DNA of 64,000 nt. It comes from Chitinophagaceae bacterium. GTDB taxonomy: Bacteria > Bacteroidota > Bacteroidia > Chitinophagales > UBA10324. The position numbers and the translations under genes are program-made. Below, piece by piece: positions 15,507 to 25,720 of this stretch. The stretch's first letter is position 1; the number at the start of each line of letters is the position of its first letter. The notes under the pieces are model-generated. The model saw only the letters and a list, made by a program, of their open reading frames with translations, was not told the DNA's origin and ran no database searches. The stretch lies in the NCBI GenBank assembly GCA_016704325.1, contig JADJAG010000007.1:124001-188000 (forward strand). Direction: 5' to 3'.

Positions 15507-16445
15507 TTACTTTCTTTTAATAGCTGACACCAGTTGTTTTATTTTCCACTTTTCAAGCCAGGGTCCATTCATATTATCTTCGTAATACAACACTTTTTTC
15601 AGAAAGGGATCATAAATAATAATATCGCCACAATCTTCTTCCAGCTTTATCTTAGAGGTCGGGAAATAAAAGAAGAGGTAAGCATATTCGCCTGAAGATG
15701 CATCAAACAGGATCTGTACGGAATCTTTTGCAATCACCAGGTACTCATAAGGATAGTCAAACAGGGCTTTTTCAGCTATCAGCACTTCGTCTTCCACTAA
15801 AATGGAACCGTCAGTATAGGCATAATTGATGAGCAGTGTTTTATCTCTCAGCAGTTTTACATTTTCATCGCTCATTGCCCATTTCAGCGAGTCTTTAATC
15901 TCCGTCCTTATTTTTTGTTCAATTATTGTTTGCAATGACTGGTTCAGTAATGCAATCATGATCTCATTTTCAATCATGCCGGCTGCCAATGCACCACGGT
16001 CGGGGCCGTACCTGAATGAGCCCAGTATTTTTGAACCGCTCGTACCCGCAGCAAAAAGCAGCTTAGCCTGTTTGTATCCTCCCTGCGCGCATACGAAAAA
16101 GTATTCCTTGTTTTTTGTGAGATCATCACTGGTTACCAGCCGGAATAGCCCGGTTTTTTCATCCTTAGCCTGTGTATAGATGAAAAAATTCTTATCGCTG
16201 ATCACCTGACTGTCGAGTTGTGTTATCGTTATGAATTGAACAGGGCTTACCGTCCATTGTTTATCAAGGGTAGCCCGGAACCAGGTATTAAAATTTTCAT
16301 CTTCCGTAAGTACGGCAAAGGTTTGTCCTTTCACAAAGGCCTTCATAACGGATGAGGAATAGGTTTTGGTAACCAGTTGGCCTGAAGACAGGCCAGGCAT
16401 TAAAAGGAAGAAGCATAGCATAATGCCGGGTAGTGCATTCGTCAT
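15507..16445 (-). CDS. Secreted protein of unknown function
   Basis: A 312-residue protein with a clear signal peptide (hydrophobic core PGIMLCFFLLMPG, cleavage expected near GLSSG-Q) and no further membrane helix, so probably periplasmic or surface-exposed. I recognise no named domain. The mature part alternates beta-rich segments with one helical stretch (about 165-200, rich in Ile/Lys/Glu). The frame continues upstream to a TTG at 16472, but the ATG at 16445 gives a normal signal peptide. It sits just outside the right edge of the toxin island, and its stop codon overlaps the end of the duplicated flavoprotein trailer. Confidence 0.7.
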   Translation of the reverse strand: MTNALPGIMLCFFLLMPGLSSGQLVTKTYSSSVMKAFVKGQTFAVLTEDENFNTWFRATLDKQWTVSPVQFITITQLDSQVISDKNFFIYTQAKDEKTGLFRLVTSDDLTKNKEYFFVCAQGGYKQAKLLFAAGTSGSKILGSFRYGPDRGALAAGMIENEIMIALLNQSLQTIIEQKIRTEIKDSLKWAMSDENVKLLRDKTLLINYAYTDGSILVEDEVLIAEKALFDYPYEYLVIAKDSVQILFDASSGEYAYLFFYFPTSKIKLEEDCGDIIIYDPFLKKVLYYEDNMNGPWLEKWKIKQLVSAIKRK

Positions 16446-16968
16446 TTTAGAAAAGTTGTTTAACCGGTTCAAACATACAAATTCGATGATAAATTGATGT
16501 GCCCTGCCGGTAATTGAAACAGAGGATACTTATTTTAAAATTCCAGGGTAATTCATTTTGAGCTTTTGCTATGATGGCCAGGAACCGGCAAGCAGTCGCT
16601 CATGCCTTCCATTCAAAAAATGAATTAAAACATTTTCAAAAATTCAGATAATCAGCAGGAATGTTTGTTGGTGAGGGTGCTTTCGAAATTGTCGATGATC
16701 ATGACATTATCTTAAAAATGACCTTCTGAAACTATCATGCAAAAGTTGCAGAGTTGGAATGCGTAGTTTTTCTTTGCGGGCGCAGCGATCTTTATGAGAC
16801 AAAAAATCCAATTGAATCATGATCACTTTGTGAGGAACGGTTCCATATAACCAAATATTTAAGCAGCACTTGCGCGTCAATTGGAATACACCCTGTTAGT
16901 GAATATCATAAGGCCAATGTTAAATAGTTTGCTACTTTCGTGTTTCCAAGATTAAATACTGACTCAAT
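16446..16968. other. Intergenic region upstream of the RND operon, with an inverted repeat copy
   Basis: About 16735-16893 is an inverted copy of the element at 1553-1724: read on the minus strand it begins GGGTGTATTCCAATTG at 16893 and includes the shared phrases ACGCGCAAGT, GTTCCTCACAAAG and CCCGCAAAGAAAA. A TACTTTCG box at 16933-16940, 29 bases before the adaptor ATG, could be the -7 element of the efflux operon. No gene is seen. Confidence 0.55.
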
Positions 16969-18102
16969 ATGAAGATATCTCCAATTACCGGTTTTGCCAT
17001 ATTGTTATTCCTCTCAGTTTCCTGTAGCAAACCAGAGGAGAAAAAGGCGTTGATACCTGAAGTAACTGTGGTGAAAGTTGGTCAGCAGGATGTTGATACC
17101 TATGTAGAATACGTGGGACAGACCTATGGTCAATCCGATGTGGAAATAAAGCCGCGTGTGGAAGGCTGGGTGCAGTCGATCCATTTCATAGAAGGCAGTG
17201 CAGTTAAGCAAGGCCAGTTGCTCTATACCATTCAGGATGATGAATTAAGAGATCGTGAAACCGCTGCTTCTGCTCAGTTGGCACAGGCAGGTATCCTGCT
17301 CTCAAAAGCCAAATCTGACCTGGACAGGGTGAAGCCACTTGCCGAAATGAATGCCCTCAGCCAGCGAGACCTGGATGCAGCGCAAGCTACCTACGATGCT
17401 CAAAAGGAAGCGGTAGCTGCCGCACAGGCCTCACTGAACAATGCGCAAACGCAAGTAAGCTACACGAGGATCACTTCACCAATTAATGGCATTATAGGAA
17501 TTTCTAAAGTGCAGGTAGGAGATTATGTAAGCAAAACTTCTTTGCAGTCCACGATTAATACGGTTTCCGCTGTGGGTTCCATACGTGTGCGTTTTTCAAT
17601 TTCGGAAAACGACTATTTGAAATTTAAACAGACAATGACCCGGGAACAGCTTCAGAATGTCCAACTGCAATTTGCATTGAGCGATGGAACCATTTTACCG
17701 GAAACCGGCAAGCTGGATTTTGCAGACCGTAATGTTGATCCCTCAACCGGTTCCATGATTGTACAAGCCAACCTGGAGAATAAATCGAGAATACTTCGAC
17801 CGGGACAGTATGTAAAAGTTCGTTTCAAATCAGGAGAGATACCTGGTGCCTTGCTGGTTCCTCAGGGAGCCATCAATCAATTACAAAGTATTTACATGGC
17901 TGTATTGGTGAATGACAGCAATATGGTGAAACCCACACCGGTAAAAGTCGGAGAAAGAATAGGCAGCAATTGGATTGTTACGGAAGGAATCAAGGCCGGT
18001 GATCGGGTTGCTTTAGTTGGAAATGCGGTAATAAAGCCTGGTATGGTAATAAAACCGGTGGAGAAAGCATATTCGTATGATTCAACTGCAGTTTCAAAAT
18101 AA
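16969..18102 (+). CDS. RND efflux periplasmic adaptor (membrane fusion protein, lipoprotein)
   Basis: The periplasmic adaptor of a tripartite drug-efflux pump, bridging the inner-membrane RND pump to the outer-membrane channel. The 377-residue protein has a lipoprotein leader with lipobox LSVSC (C19). It then has the biotinyl-lipoyl half motif around VEIKPRVEGWVQSIHF (about 59-74), a helical hairpin rich in Ala/Gln (about 95-160), the second lipoyl half RITSPINGIIG and beta-barrel and membrane-proximal domains. All residues expected for the AcrA/MexA family are in place. It is the first gene of an operon with pump and channel: 30 bases separate it from the pump gene. Confidence 0.93.
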   Translation: MKISPITGFAILLFLSVSCSKPEEKKALIPEVTVVKVGQQDVDTYVEYVGQTYGQSDVEIKPRVEGWVQSIHFIEGSAVKQGQLLYTIQDDELRDRETAASAQLAQAGILLSKAKSDLDRVKPLAEMNALSQRDLDAAQATYDAQKEAVAAAQASLNNAQTQVSYTRITSPINGIIGISKVQVGDYVSKTSLQSTINTVSAVGSIRVRFSISENDYLKFKQTMTREQLQNVQLQFALSDGTILPETGKLDFADRNVDPSTGSMIVQANLENKSRILRPGQYVKVRFKSGEIPGALLVPQGAINQLQSIYMAVLVNDSNMVKPTPVKVGERIGSNWIVTEGIKAGDRVALVGNAVIKPGMVIKPVEKAYSYDSTAVSK

Positions 18103-18132
18103 TTTTCAGTTCACTTTATACCTCATCCAATC

Positions 18133-21100
18133 ATGAGTGAGTTTTTTATCAACCGACCGATTTTTGCCATGGTGATTTCCATTCTCATGGTGGTCATGGG
18201 CTTGCTGGTTTTGCGTGGAATTCCAATTTCTCAGTATCCGGAAATAACACCACCTATGGTGCAGATAAATGCAACCTACAATGGTGCGAATGCTGTAAAT
18301 ATGGAACAAACCGTTGCCACGCCTATTGAGCAACAGGTGAACGGAGTAGAGAACATGCTTTATATGCGTTCTGTAAATGCAAATGATGGAACCATGCGAT
18401 TGGAAGTTTCTTTTGAAGTGGGCACCAACCTGGATAATGCAAACATGCTCACTCAAAATCGGGTATCACAGGCTAATCCATTTCTTCCTCCGGAAGTTAC
18501 TGCCATGGGCGTTACGGTAAAAAAGTCGCTCACTTTTCCGCTGATGCTTGTTTCTATTTCATCTCCAAATAATTCTTACGATACCAAATTTCTGAACAAC
18601 TATTCTTTTATCAATATAGTAGATGAGTTAAAGCGTATTAATGGTGTGGGTGATGTAACGGTATTTGGCGGTTCAGAATATGCGATGAGAATTTGGGTTA
18701 AACCCGACGTGCTTTCCAGATATGATCTTACCGTGCAGGAAGTGATGAATGCTTTGAAAGAGCAAAACGTGATTAAGCCGGGCGGAAGTTTTGGTGGTGA
18801 GCCTGCAATTCCCGGCATACAAAATACTTACACCGCACTGTTGCAATCCCGGCTTATTTCAGAGGAGCAATTTGGAGACATTATTCTGAAATCAAATTCG
18901 CAAGGTGCCATCGTGCGCATGAAAGATGTGGCACGCATTGAGCTGGGAACAGAGAATTACAGTATGAGCAGCCGGATCAATGGGGCCAGTGCTTCATCCA
19001 TTGCTATCTACCAGATACCCGGCTCTAATGCAATTGCCGTTGCAGAGGCGGTGAAGCAAAGAATGGAGGTGCTGCAGCAACGATTTCCTTCGGATATGAA
19101 ATTGGATTATTCTCTTGATACCACGCTTGCAGTTACAGCCGGTATTGAAGAAATCATGCATACCCTTTTGGAAGCGCTCGTACTGGTTATCATCGTGGTG
19201 TTTCTATTCCTGCAAAACTGGAGAGCCACGCTCATTCCATTGTTAACGGTGCCTGTTTCACTCCTGGGAACATTTATGGTGTTTCCGCTCTTAGGATTTT
19301 CTGTAAATGTTCTTTCACTTCTTGGGTTAGTACTTGCAATCGGATTGGTGGTTGATGATGCTATTGTAGTGGTGGAAGCGGTAATGCATCACATTGAAAA
19401 GGGTTTGAGCCCGAAGGAGGCAACGAGCAAAGCAATGAAGGAAGTGGGTGGACCGGTTGTGGCAATTGCTGTAATCCTTGCAGCAGTGTTTGTGCCTGTT
19501 GCGCTCACCGGAGGAATTACGGGAAGACTGTATCAGCAATTTGCTATCACGATTGCAATCTCTGTTTTGTTTTCAGCATTCAATGCCCTCACTTTAAGTC
19601 CGGCCCTTGCTGCACTATTACTAAAGCCCATAAACCCAAACAAAAAAAAGAACCTGCTGGAAAGATTTTTTGGAGCATTCAACCGCGTATTCGAACGTTT
19701 CACGAATGGCTATGTAAAAGTTGCAGGTTTCTTTGCCAGAAAGTTGGTCATCACCATAGCTATATTGGTTGGAATTGTTTTGATGACCGGATGGCTTGGC
19801 AAAACGTTGCCTTCCGGTTTTGTACCTGAGGAAGACCAGGGATATTTTATTATAGCTGTTTTACTTCCTGATGCGGCTTCACTCGGACGTACGGATGAAG
19901 CTACCAGAAAGGTGGAAGCGATTCTGAAAGAGATTCCTGAAATAGAATTGTATACAACAATCAATGGAAACAATCTGCTGAACAACACGGTAGCTCCTAA
20001 TGCAGCAACATTTTTTATTACCCTGTCTCCCTGGCATGACCGGCATACGACTGCGAATGAAATTGCGCAAAAGGTTAATGCATTGACAGTAAGCAGTATT
20101 TCTGAAGCAACGGTAATTGCTGTTGGTCCGCCACCAATAATCGGGCTGGGTAATGGGGCAGGCTTTACGATGATGCTTCAGGATCGGGGAGGAAATACGC
20201 CACAGTACCTGGCAGAACAGGCCCAGAAATTTATTGCTGCTGCAAGTCAGGAAAAGGAAATTGGAAAAGTGTATACACTTTACCGGGCCAATGTTCCACA
20301 GAAGAGTATTCAGCTGGATAAAGAGAAAATTGACAAACTTGGACTATCGGTGAATGATGTGAATAATACGGTTTCTACTTTGCTGGGTGGCACTTTTGTG
20401 AACAACTTTAATCAGTTTGGCCGGCAATATAAAACGTACGTGATGGCTGATGCCGATTTCAGAATGAAACCTAATGACTTGCAACAATTTATCGTGCGAA
20501 ACGCTGCAGGAGAGATGGTTCCGGTAGGAACGGTAGCACAAATAAAGGATACTGTTGGCCCGCAATATACTAACCACTTTAACATTTATCGTGCTGCAGA
20601 AATCAATGGCATTCCCGCATTGGGCTACAGTTCTGATCAAGCCCTAACGGCACTCAAAAAAGTTGCTGAAGAGACATTGCCTGTCGATATGGGTTATCAG
20701 TGGAGTAATATGTCTTACCAGGAAGAAGCGGCGGCAGGAACAGCCGGTACCGCTTTCTTAATGGCACTTATGTTTGTTTTTCTCATTCTCGCTGCACAGT
20801 ATGAAAGCTGGAAACTTCCTTTCAGTGTCTTACTCGGAACACCCTGGGCCGTGATGGGCGCTTTCTTAGGTTTATTTCTTGCCGGATTATTCTCGCTGAG
20901 CTATGTGAATAATATTTTCGCTCAGATAGGATTGGTAATGCTCATTGGATTGAATGCAAAGAACGCAATCCTGATTATTGAGTTTGCCAAAATGAAACGC
21001 GATGCCGGTGAGGATACCGTGCCGGCTGCTCTTGATGGCGCCAAACTACGTTTCCGGCCAATCCTCATGACCTCCTTCGCATTTATTCTTGGTGTAATTC

Positions 21101-21285
21101 CTTTGCTCACGGCATCCGGTGCAGGCGCCGAAGGCAGAAAAGTGATGGGTATGGCAGTGTTCAGCGGCATGCTGACTGCAACCATTGTGGGTGTGATTTT
21201 AATCCCGGCCTTGTATGTTTTGATTGAAGGAAAAAAGAAGAAAAAATTAAAAAGTGAGGTGGAGGGTAGCAGTCATGAGAAATAA
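18133..21285 (+). CDS. RND multidrug efflux permease (HAE1 family)
   Basis: A proton-driven inner-membrane exporter of the AcrB/MexB type (1050 residues, the family's usual length). It opens with SEFFINRPIFAMVISIL (first helix) and PISQYPEITPP. The proton-relay aspartates appear in GLVVDDAIVVVEAV (about 399-412) in the fourth helix, and the matching lysine in GLNAKNAILIIEFAK (about 937-951) in the tenth. Two large periplasmic loops follow helices 1 and 7. It substrate-captures from periplasm and membrane and hands over through the adaptor to the channel. The C-terminus is Lys-rich and overlaps the start of the next gene by 11 bases. Confidence 0.95.
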   Translation: MSEFFINRPIFAMVISILMVVMGLLVLRGIPISQYPEITPPMVQINATYNGANAVNMEQTVATPIEQQVNGVENMLYMRSVNANDGTMRLEVSFEVGTNLDNANMLTQNRVSQANPFLPPEVTAMGVTVKKSLTFPLMLVSISSPNNSYDTKFLNNYSFINIVDELKRINGVGDVTVFGGSEYAMRIWVKPDVLSRYDLTVQEVMNALKEQNVIKPGGSFGGEPAIPGIQNTYTALLQSRLISEEQFGDIILKSNSQGAIVRMKDVARIELGTENYSMSSRINGASASSIAIYQIPGSNAIAVAEAVKQRMEVLQQRFPSDMKLDYSLDTTLAVTAGIEEIMHTLLEALVLVIIVVFLFLQNWRATLIPLLTVPVSLLGTFMVFPLLGFSVNVLSLLGLVLAIGLVVDDAIVVVEAVMHHIEKGLSPKEATSKAMKEVGGPVVAIAVILAAVFVPVALTGGITGRLYQQFAITIAISVLFSAFNALTLSPALAALLLKPINPNKKKNLLERFFGAFNRVFERFTNGYVKVAGFFARKLVITIAILVGIVLMTGWLGKTLPSGFVPEEDQGYFIIAVLLPDAASLGRTDEATRKVEAILKEIPEIELYTTINGNNLLNNTVAPNAATFFITLSPWHDRHTTANEIAQKVNALTVSSISEATVIAVGPPPIIGLGNGAGFTMMLQDRGGNTPQYLAEQAQKFIAAASQEKEIGKVYTLYRANVPQKSIQLDKEKIDKLGLSVNDVNNTVSTLLGGTFVNNFNQFGRQYKTYVMADADFRMKPNDLQQFIVRNAAGEMVPVGTVAQIKDTVGPQYTNHFNIYRAAEINGIPALGYSSDQALTALKKVAEETLPVDMGYQWSNMSYQEEAAAGTAGTAFLMALMFVFLILAAQYESWKLPFSVLLGTPWAVMGAFLGLFLAGLFSLSYVNNIFAQIGLVMLIGLNAKNAILIIEFAKMKRDAGEDTVPAALDGAKLRFRPILMTSFAFILGVIPLLTASGAGAEGRKVMGMAVFSGMLTATIVGVILIPALYVLIEGKKKKKLKSEVEGSSHEK

Positions 21286-22753
21286 TTTGATCCCTCGCAA
21301 AGCAATTATTAAGATGGAAGTACAAAAATCCGCTACTTCAGACCGACAGGCTGCAAGAACCAAAAGATCAGTTCTCAGAACTATAATTTTTGCCATCTCA
21401 TTTAGTTACCTCGCGGTTTTATTTAATGGTTGTATGGTTGGGGGCAATTTTGAACAACCTATTGTGTCTGTGGATTCTATTTATCCCAACCAGGTTACCG
21501 CAGATTCCATGACGAATATAACCTGGTTTCAACTTTACCAGGATACCGTGTTGCAGCGTCTGATAAAAACTGCGATCGACAGTAACCGTAACCTGCTTAC
21601 CGCAGCAGCCCGCGTGGAAGAAGCGAGGGAGATTGCAGGAGTGGTAAAAGCTAACCTCTATCCATCTGTTGGATATCAGCTAAGCGCCGGATATGGTGAT
21701 GCCGGAACCAATGCGCAGCAGTTAGGATACTTAGAAGGCGGTGTTTTCAAGGGGTTTGGCACATTGGACTGGGAGGTGGATATCTGGGGAAAGTTACGTC
21801 ATGCCAAACGTGCGGCGCAAAGTGATTTCCTTTCGCAGGAAGAGAACCGACTGGCTTTGCAGGTAAGTTTGGTTTCGGAAGTGGCGAGCAGTTATTTTAT
21901 CCTGCGTGATCTTGATTATCGGTTGGAAATAGCAAAGAGGACACAAATATCCCGTAACGAGAATACGAGAATCATAACAGCTCGGTTTGATACCGGTTAT
22001 GTATCAGAGCTTGATAAATTACAGGCGGAGCAGCAGGAGTATGTGGTGGCAGGTGCCATTCCAGAATTTGAAAGGCTGATCACCATTACTGAAAATTCAC
22101 TGCGGGTACTGCTGGGTATGCGTCCAGGACCCATCAATAGGGGGCAGTCTAATGTGCAGCAGGTATTTGTTCCGCAAATTCCAACCGGCTTACCTTCTGA
22201 ATTGTTGTTGCGGCGACCCGATATCCGTTCAGTAAATTTTCAGATGCAGGCGCAGTTTGACAGGGTAGGGGTTTCTATTGCCAACAGGTTTCCATCACTA
22301 AACCTTACCGGCTTACTTGGTTTTGCAAGTCCTGAATTAAATACTTTTTTTGGCGCAGGCGGATTTGTTGCAGCCGGCGGGGCAGGTCTTTTTGGACCGT
22401 TGTTTAATTTCGGTAAGTTGAAACACGCTACCAAAGCAGAGCAGTTTCGTTTGCAGCAGTTTAGCTATCAGTATCAGCAAACAGTGCTGGAAGCTTTCTC
22501 TGATGTCGACAATTCATTGAAAAATTATCAAAGCTATACGCAACAGTATGCTATCGTTCGATTACAGGTAGAAGCAGCAAGGAAAGCATTACTACTTTCG
22601 GAAGCGCGCTATAATTTCGGGTATACGGATTATACAGAAGTAGTTATTCAACAAGATAATCTCTACAGTGCTGAGTTGAATGAATCTTTCATTCTTCAAA
22701 GCAAACTGAATTCCATCGTGGGATTATACAGGAGTCTTGGAGGAGGATTTTAA
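21275..22753 (+). CDS. TolC-like outer-membrane efflux lipoprotein (OprM type)
   Basis: The outer-membrane channel of the RND system, 492 residues from the ATG at 21275, which overlaps the pump's stop region. A leader with hydrophobic segment TIIFAISFSYLAVLF precedes a lipidation cysteine in NGCMVGG (C53 from this start). The leader is unusually long, so a later ATG at 21314 is possible. Two OEP repeats are visible: the first with FGTLDWEVDIWGKLRHAKRA and the second starting after LPSELLLRRPDIR, with the pseudo-repeat FGPLFNFGKLKHAT. These are hallmarks of the NodT/OprM family. It ends the operon; a palindromic array follows. Confidence 0.92.
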   Translation: MRNNLIPRKAIIKMEVQKSATSDRQAARTKRSVLRTIIFAISFSYLAVLFNGCMVGGNFEQPIVSVDSIYPNQVTADSMTNITWFQLYQDTVLQRLIKTAIDSNRNLLTAAARVEEAREIAGVVKANLYPSVGYQLSAGYGDAGTNAQQLGYLEGGVFKGFGTLDWEVDIWGKLRHAKRAAQSDFLSQEENRLALQVSLVSEVASSYFILRDLDYRLEIAKRTQISRNENTRIITARFDTGYVSELDKLQAEQQEYVVAGAIPEFERLITITENSLRVLLGMRPGPINRGQSNVQQVFVPQIPTGLPSELLLRRPDIRSVNFQMQAQFDRVGVSIANRFPSLNLTGLLGFASPELNTFFGAGGFVAAGGAGLFGPLFNFGKLKHATKAEQFRLQQFSYQYQQTVLEAFSDVDNSLKNYQSYTQQYAIVRLQVEAARKALLLSEARYNFGYTDYTEVVIQQDNLYSAELNESFILQSKLNSIVGLYRSLGGGF

Positions 22754-22759
22754 GTATAT

Positions 22760-22852
22760 CGTTGAGTGTTGAATATTGGATATTGGATATTGAATATTGA
22801 AATTTCAATATTCAACACTCAATATCCAATATCCAATATCCAATTTCCAATT
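22760..22852. repeat. Palindromic heptamer-phased array after the efflux operon
   Basis: Units such as GAATATT and GGATATT run to a centre near 22803, then CAATATT, CAACACT and CAATATC continue in the complementary sense, all phased at 7 bp. The whole can fold into a long imperfect hairpin and could end transcription of the efflux operon. It is related to the insert at 15050-15124. Confidence 0.65.
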
Positions 22853-22932
22853 GACATTACATGGATGGCGGCACGCCAACCATTGTTTGACATGACATAA
22901 GATTTGTCGTTCTCCCAATTACTCATAGTTAT

Positions 22933-23001
22933 CCTTTCCTTCGGCTACGCTCATGGTGCGGCCTTGCTTGCGCCCCGAACACTGAGCGTAGCGGAAGGGT
23001 G
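22933..23001. repeat. Long-stem hairpin repeat
   Basis: CCTTCGGCTACGCTCA and TGAGCGTAGCGGAAGG form a near-perfect stem around a ~30-base GC-rich loop. Hairpins of this wording recur in intergenic DNA of many Bacteroidota. It lies between two convergent genes and could stop transcription from both sides. Confidence 0.6.
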
Positions 23002-23073
23002 TTTAGCTGGTTGAAGTCTTATTTCAGAATAAACTATCAATTCATATCAGCCAGTTATAATTCCCCAATATTT

Positions 23074-25608
23074 TTATGGTAATTTACTGTTCCTATAAAT
23101 TTCCTCATAAACTTTTCTCGCACTGCTGATAGTTGCTTCAATCATGCTTTTTTCTTCTGCTGTTCTGAAACCGGTATTGTTACCAACAGCAACCGCTAAC
23201 CGGTCAAGCCATTTCAGAAAATAGGTTGCACTTGTTTTAGCATGAACTTCTTTTCCGGGAACAGTAACGTAGACAGGATTGGTACTGGCATAAGGATAGA
23301 TATCAGGAAGGTCAGGATGCGCTTCCTTGCTCCATGCACGCAACAATAACCAGCCCGGCCCCTTTATTTTGATATTTCCTTTGATATCTGCTATTTTCCC
23401 TGATGCTTCAATGGATAAAGTTTTGATCACTTCCCCATTCCAAACAATTTCGAGGTGATCGACCGGAATGGCACTTCGCAAAAATGCAGAGAAGGCAAGT
23501 GTTGTTTCATTTTTTCCTGTAAGCATTATGCTTTCGCCTGCCTGAACACCTGAAACGTTAAATCCAATTAACGGAGCATTGGTGACAAAGCTGTTGCCTT
23601 TTTTCAACCCGCTAAGTACCTCCTGCCTGTTGTGCAAACCTGAACTATTCACATACACCCTGTTTAATCCAACAGGGCCCCGCAGGCTTGCATAATTTGC
23701 CATGGCATCGGTGCCTGCTGCTGCAGGTATCCTGAATCCGCAATTCAACAAGTGATACCAGACAAACTCGGAAGCCTTGTGATCGGAGAAACCAATCAAT
23801 TCATAGTAATCTACTTTTCCCAATGCTGCATCAACGGGCAGTTCATTCATCAATGCAGGCGACTGATCAGGGAAAATTTCAGATGGCTCAAATGGATGCA
23901 CATAACCTACCAGGGCTTGCTGCTCATGCGCGCGGTCTGCGATATAGGCATTGTGCGGAAACAAACTTGATACAGCTGTTTGCGGATATCCAGCATAATC
24001 GGGAAGAATCAAATGGTCGTTCAGCTCTAAGAGTCCGAGGTGTCCCCAATAACTGGTATGAAATTCCTGTCCATGAAACAAGAGCACTTCATCATCAGAG
24101 GCCGTATCCGCTGTATTCGAAAAGTAATCTGCGTCCGGTATGCGTTGTTCTTTATTTACAATCAGGTTATAGAGTATATCCAGGTCTTCTGCCTTCGCCT
24201 GCCGCACCAGGTTGCCGGGTGTATTGCGGTAGTTTCCGCCATAGTTCATATGTACATGAACATCGGTACTCCACCATGCTCCAAAATTCTCCGGCAATCC
24301 GAGTTTTCTTAATTGAATAATAACAGTATCGCGTGCATCCTGCCTGATTACCAATTCTTTTTTTTCAATTTCATATTCCGGTCCATGCGATACCTGTACT
24401 TTTATTCTGCCGGAAGGTACTTCTACTTTACAAAAGCCCTGCATATGAAAATAGTGCGATTCGAATTGATGCTTATCAGGATATCTTGAATCATCGGCAT
24501 GAATCCAGGCATCTTCAGGAGCATAAAATTTCTCGCGTTCATCAATAATGCTGCATCTTGATGACACCGGCTTGCCAAACTCATCCAGCACTTTTATAAA
24601 AAGGTTGGAATGTGGGGTGAGATACAATCTCGTTTTTGCAATAATTTGTTCTTGCCCACCATCGAAAACATCCAACATCCACAGAGAAGTGTTACCCGTT
24701 CTATTGGAAATGAATGCAATCTTTTTTCCATCCGGTGACCATCTTGGACAGGTATTATCATAGTTTCCGTAGGTGAGTGGCATAGGATAACCTCCTGTTG
24801 CCGGAATCATCCAGAGTTGTTGCCAGTTGCGTCCCAGATATCTGCTGTATACCAATCTCGAACCATCCGGTGAAACATCAGGCTTTGTGCGCCAGGATGT
24901 CTCTTCATGTAAAATTGTTTTTGGGTAGCTTAAGCTATCGGTATCAAATGCAACAATATCGCCGGTACCATGAATGATTTCGTTATTGGAAACAAAGTAT
25001 AACCTCTTGCCATCAGGATGCCAGGCTGGATTGATGGCATGATCGAAAGCGCTGTAGTAATATCTTTTTACTGAACTCTTTCTGTCAGGTGTTAAACATG
25101 TTAACTCAGAAAGCGCATTGTTTTCTATTACTGCTTTATATAATAAAAAATGCTTGCTTTCAATCGTAGAAACAAAGGCAATCGTTCGTCCATCATTCGA
25201 CCAGCGGGGTTCAAGATTTAGTGCACTGTTATTGGTTAACGGAATGGTCACTTTTGTTTTGAGATCATATAGCATTAACTCGATTGAGTTGCCTGTATAT
25301 CTAACGAAAATAATTTTTGTGCCATCGGGTGAACAATCCGGCTGATAATCATAACCGGAACCATCCGTTAACTGTTCGGCTATGTCGCTTGCGGTTTTTT
25401 GCAACCATAAGCTTCCGCTCATGGAATACACCAGTGTACTTCCATGAGGAGTCCAGGCGACAGAAGAAGGTCCGCCGGTAAGTTGCGGCAGGTACAATTC
25501 GCGGTAGTAATAATTATGAGGAAGATCTACCTGGTTGAGAACAGGTACCCGTTGTCCAATTACTGCTGTATTGATAAGCAGAATAAGAAAAGCAAGAAGA
25601 TGCCTCAT
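23074..25608 (-). CDS. Secreted TolB-propeller / CehA-McbA-type metallohydrolase
   Basis: An 844-residue exported protein. The ATG at 25608 gives a clean signal peptide (LLAFLILLINTAVIG-Q); the frame extends further upstream but without sense. Residues about 45-330 hold WD40-like TolB/PD40 blades with recurring phrases such as SPDGTKIIFV, SNDGRTIAFVS and SPDGKKIAFIS. From about 446 a PHP-like metallohydrolase domain of the CehA/McbA family begins with WWSTDVHVHMNYGG, and metal-ligand candidates recur in HGQEFH and GYVHPFEPS. The substrate is unknown; CehA itself hydrolyses carbaryl. A C-terminal beta domain follows. It is probably periplasmic. Confidence 0.82.
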   Translation of the reverse strand: MRHLLAFLILLINTAVIGQRVPVLNQVDLPHNYYYRELYLPQLTGGPSSVAWTPHGSTLVYSMSGSLWLQKTASDIAEQLTDGSGYDYQPDCSPDGTKIIFVRYTGNSIELMLYDLKTKVTIPLTNNSALNLEPRWSNDGRTIAFVSTIESKHFLLYKAVIENNALSELTCLTPDRKSSVKRYYYSAFDHAINPAWHPDGKRLYFVSNNEIIHGTGDIVAFDTDSLSYPKTILHEETSWRTKPDVSPDGSRLVYSRYLGRNWQQLWMIPATGGYPMPLTYGNYDNTCPRWSPDGKKIAFISNRTGNTSLWMLDVFDGGQEQIIAKTRLYLTPHSNLFIKVLDEFGKPVSSRCSIIDEREKFYAPEDAWIHADDSRYPDKHQFESHYFHMQGFCKVEVPSGRIKVQVSHGPEYEIEKKELVIRQDARDTVIIQLRKLGLPENFGAWWSTDVHVHMNYGGNYRNTPGNLVRQAKAEDLDILYNLIVNKEQRIPDADYFSNTADTASDDEVLLFHGQEFHTSYWGHLGLLELNDHLILPDYAGYPQTAVSSLFPHNAYIADRAHEQQALVGYVHPFEPSEIFPDQSPALMNELPVDAALGKVDYYELIGFSDHKASEFVWYHLLNCGFRIPAAAGTDAMANYASLRGPVGLNRVYVNSSGLHNRQEVLSGLKKGNSFVTNAPLIGFNVSGVQAGESIMLTGKNETTLAFSAFLRSAIPVDHLEIVWNGEVIKTLSIEASGKIADIKGNIKIKGPGWLLLRAWSKEAHPDLPDIYPYASTNPVYVTVPGKEVHAKTSATYFLKWLDRLAVAVGNNTGFRTAEEKSMIEATISSARKVYEEIYRNSKLP

Positions 25609-25720
25609 TGGCTTGCATTCAAAAATTTGAAAGTGAACTGGAGCAGTTGCAACAATTTGCAACTTGCAGTTCTACAAAACTTCATCTGACGGCAGGCGAT
25701 TCAATGCTGAATAGCAGCAA

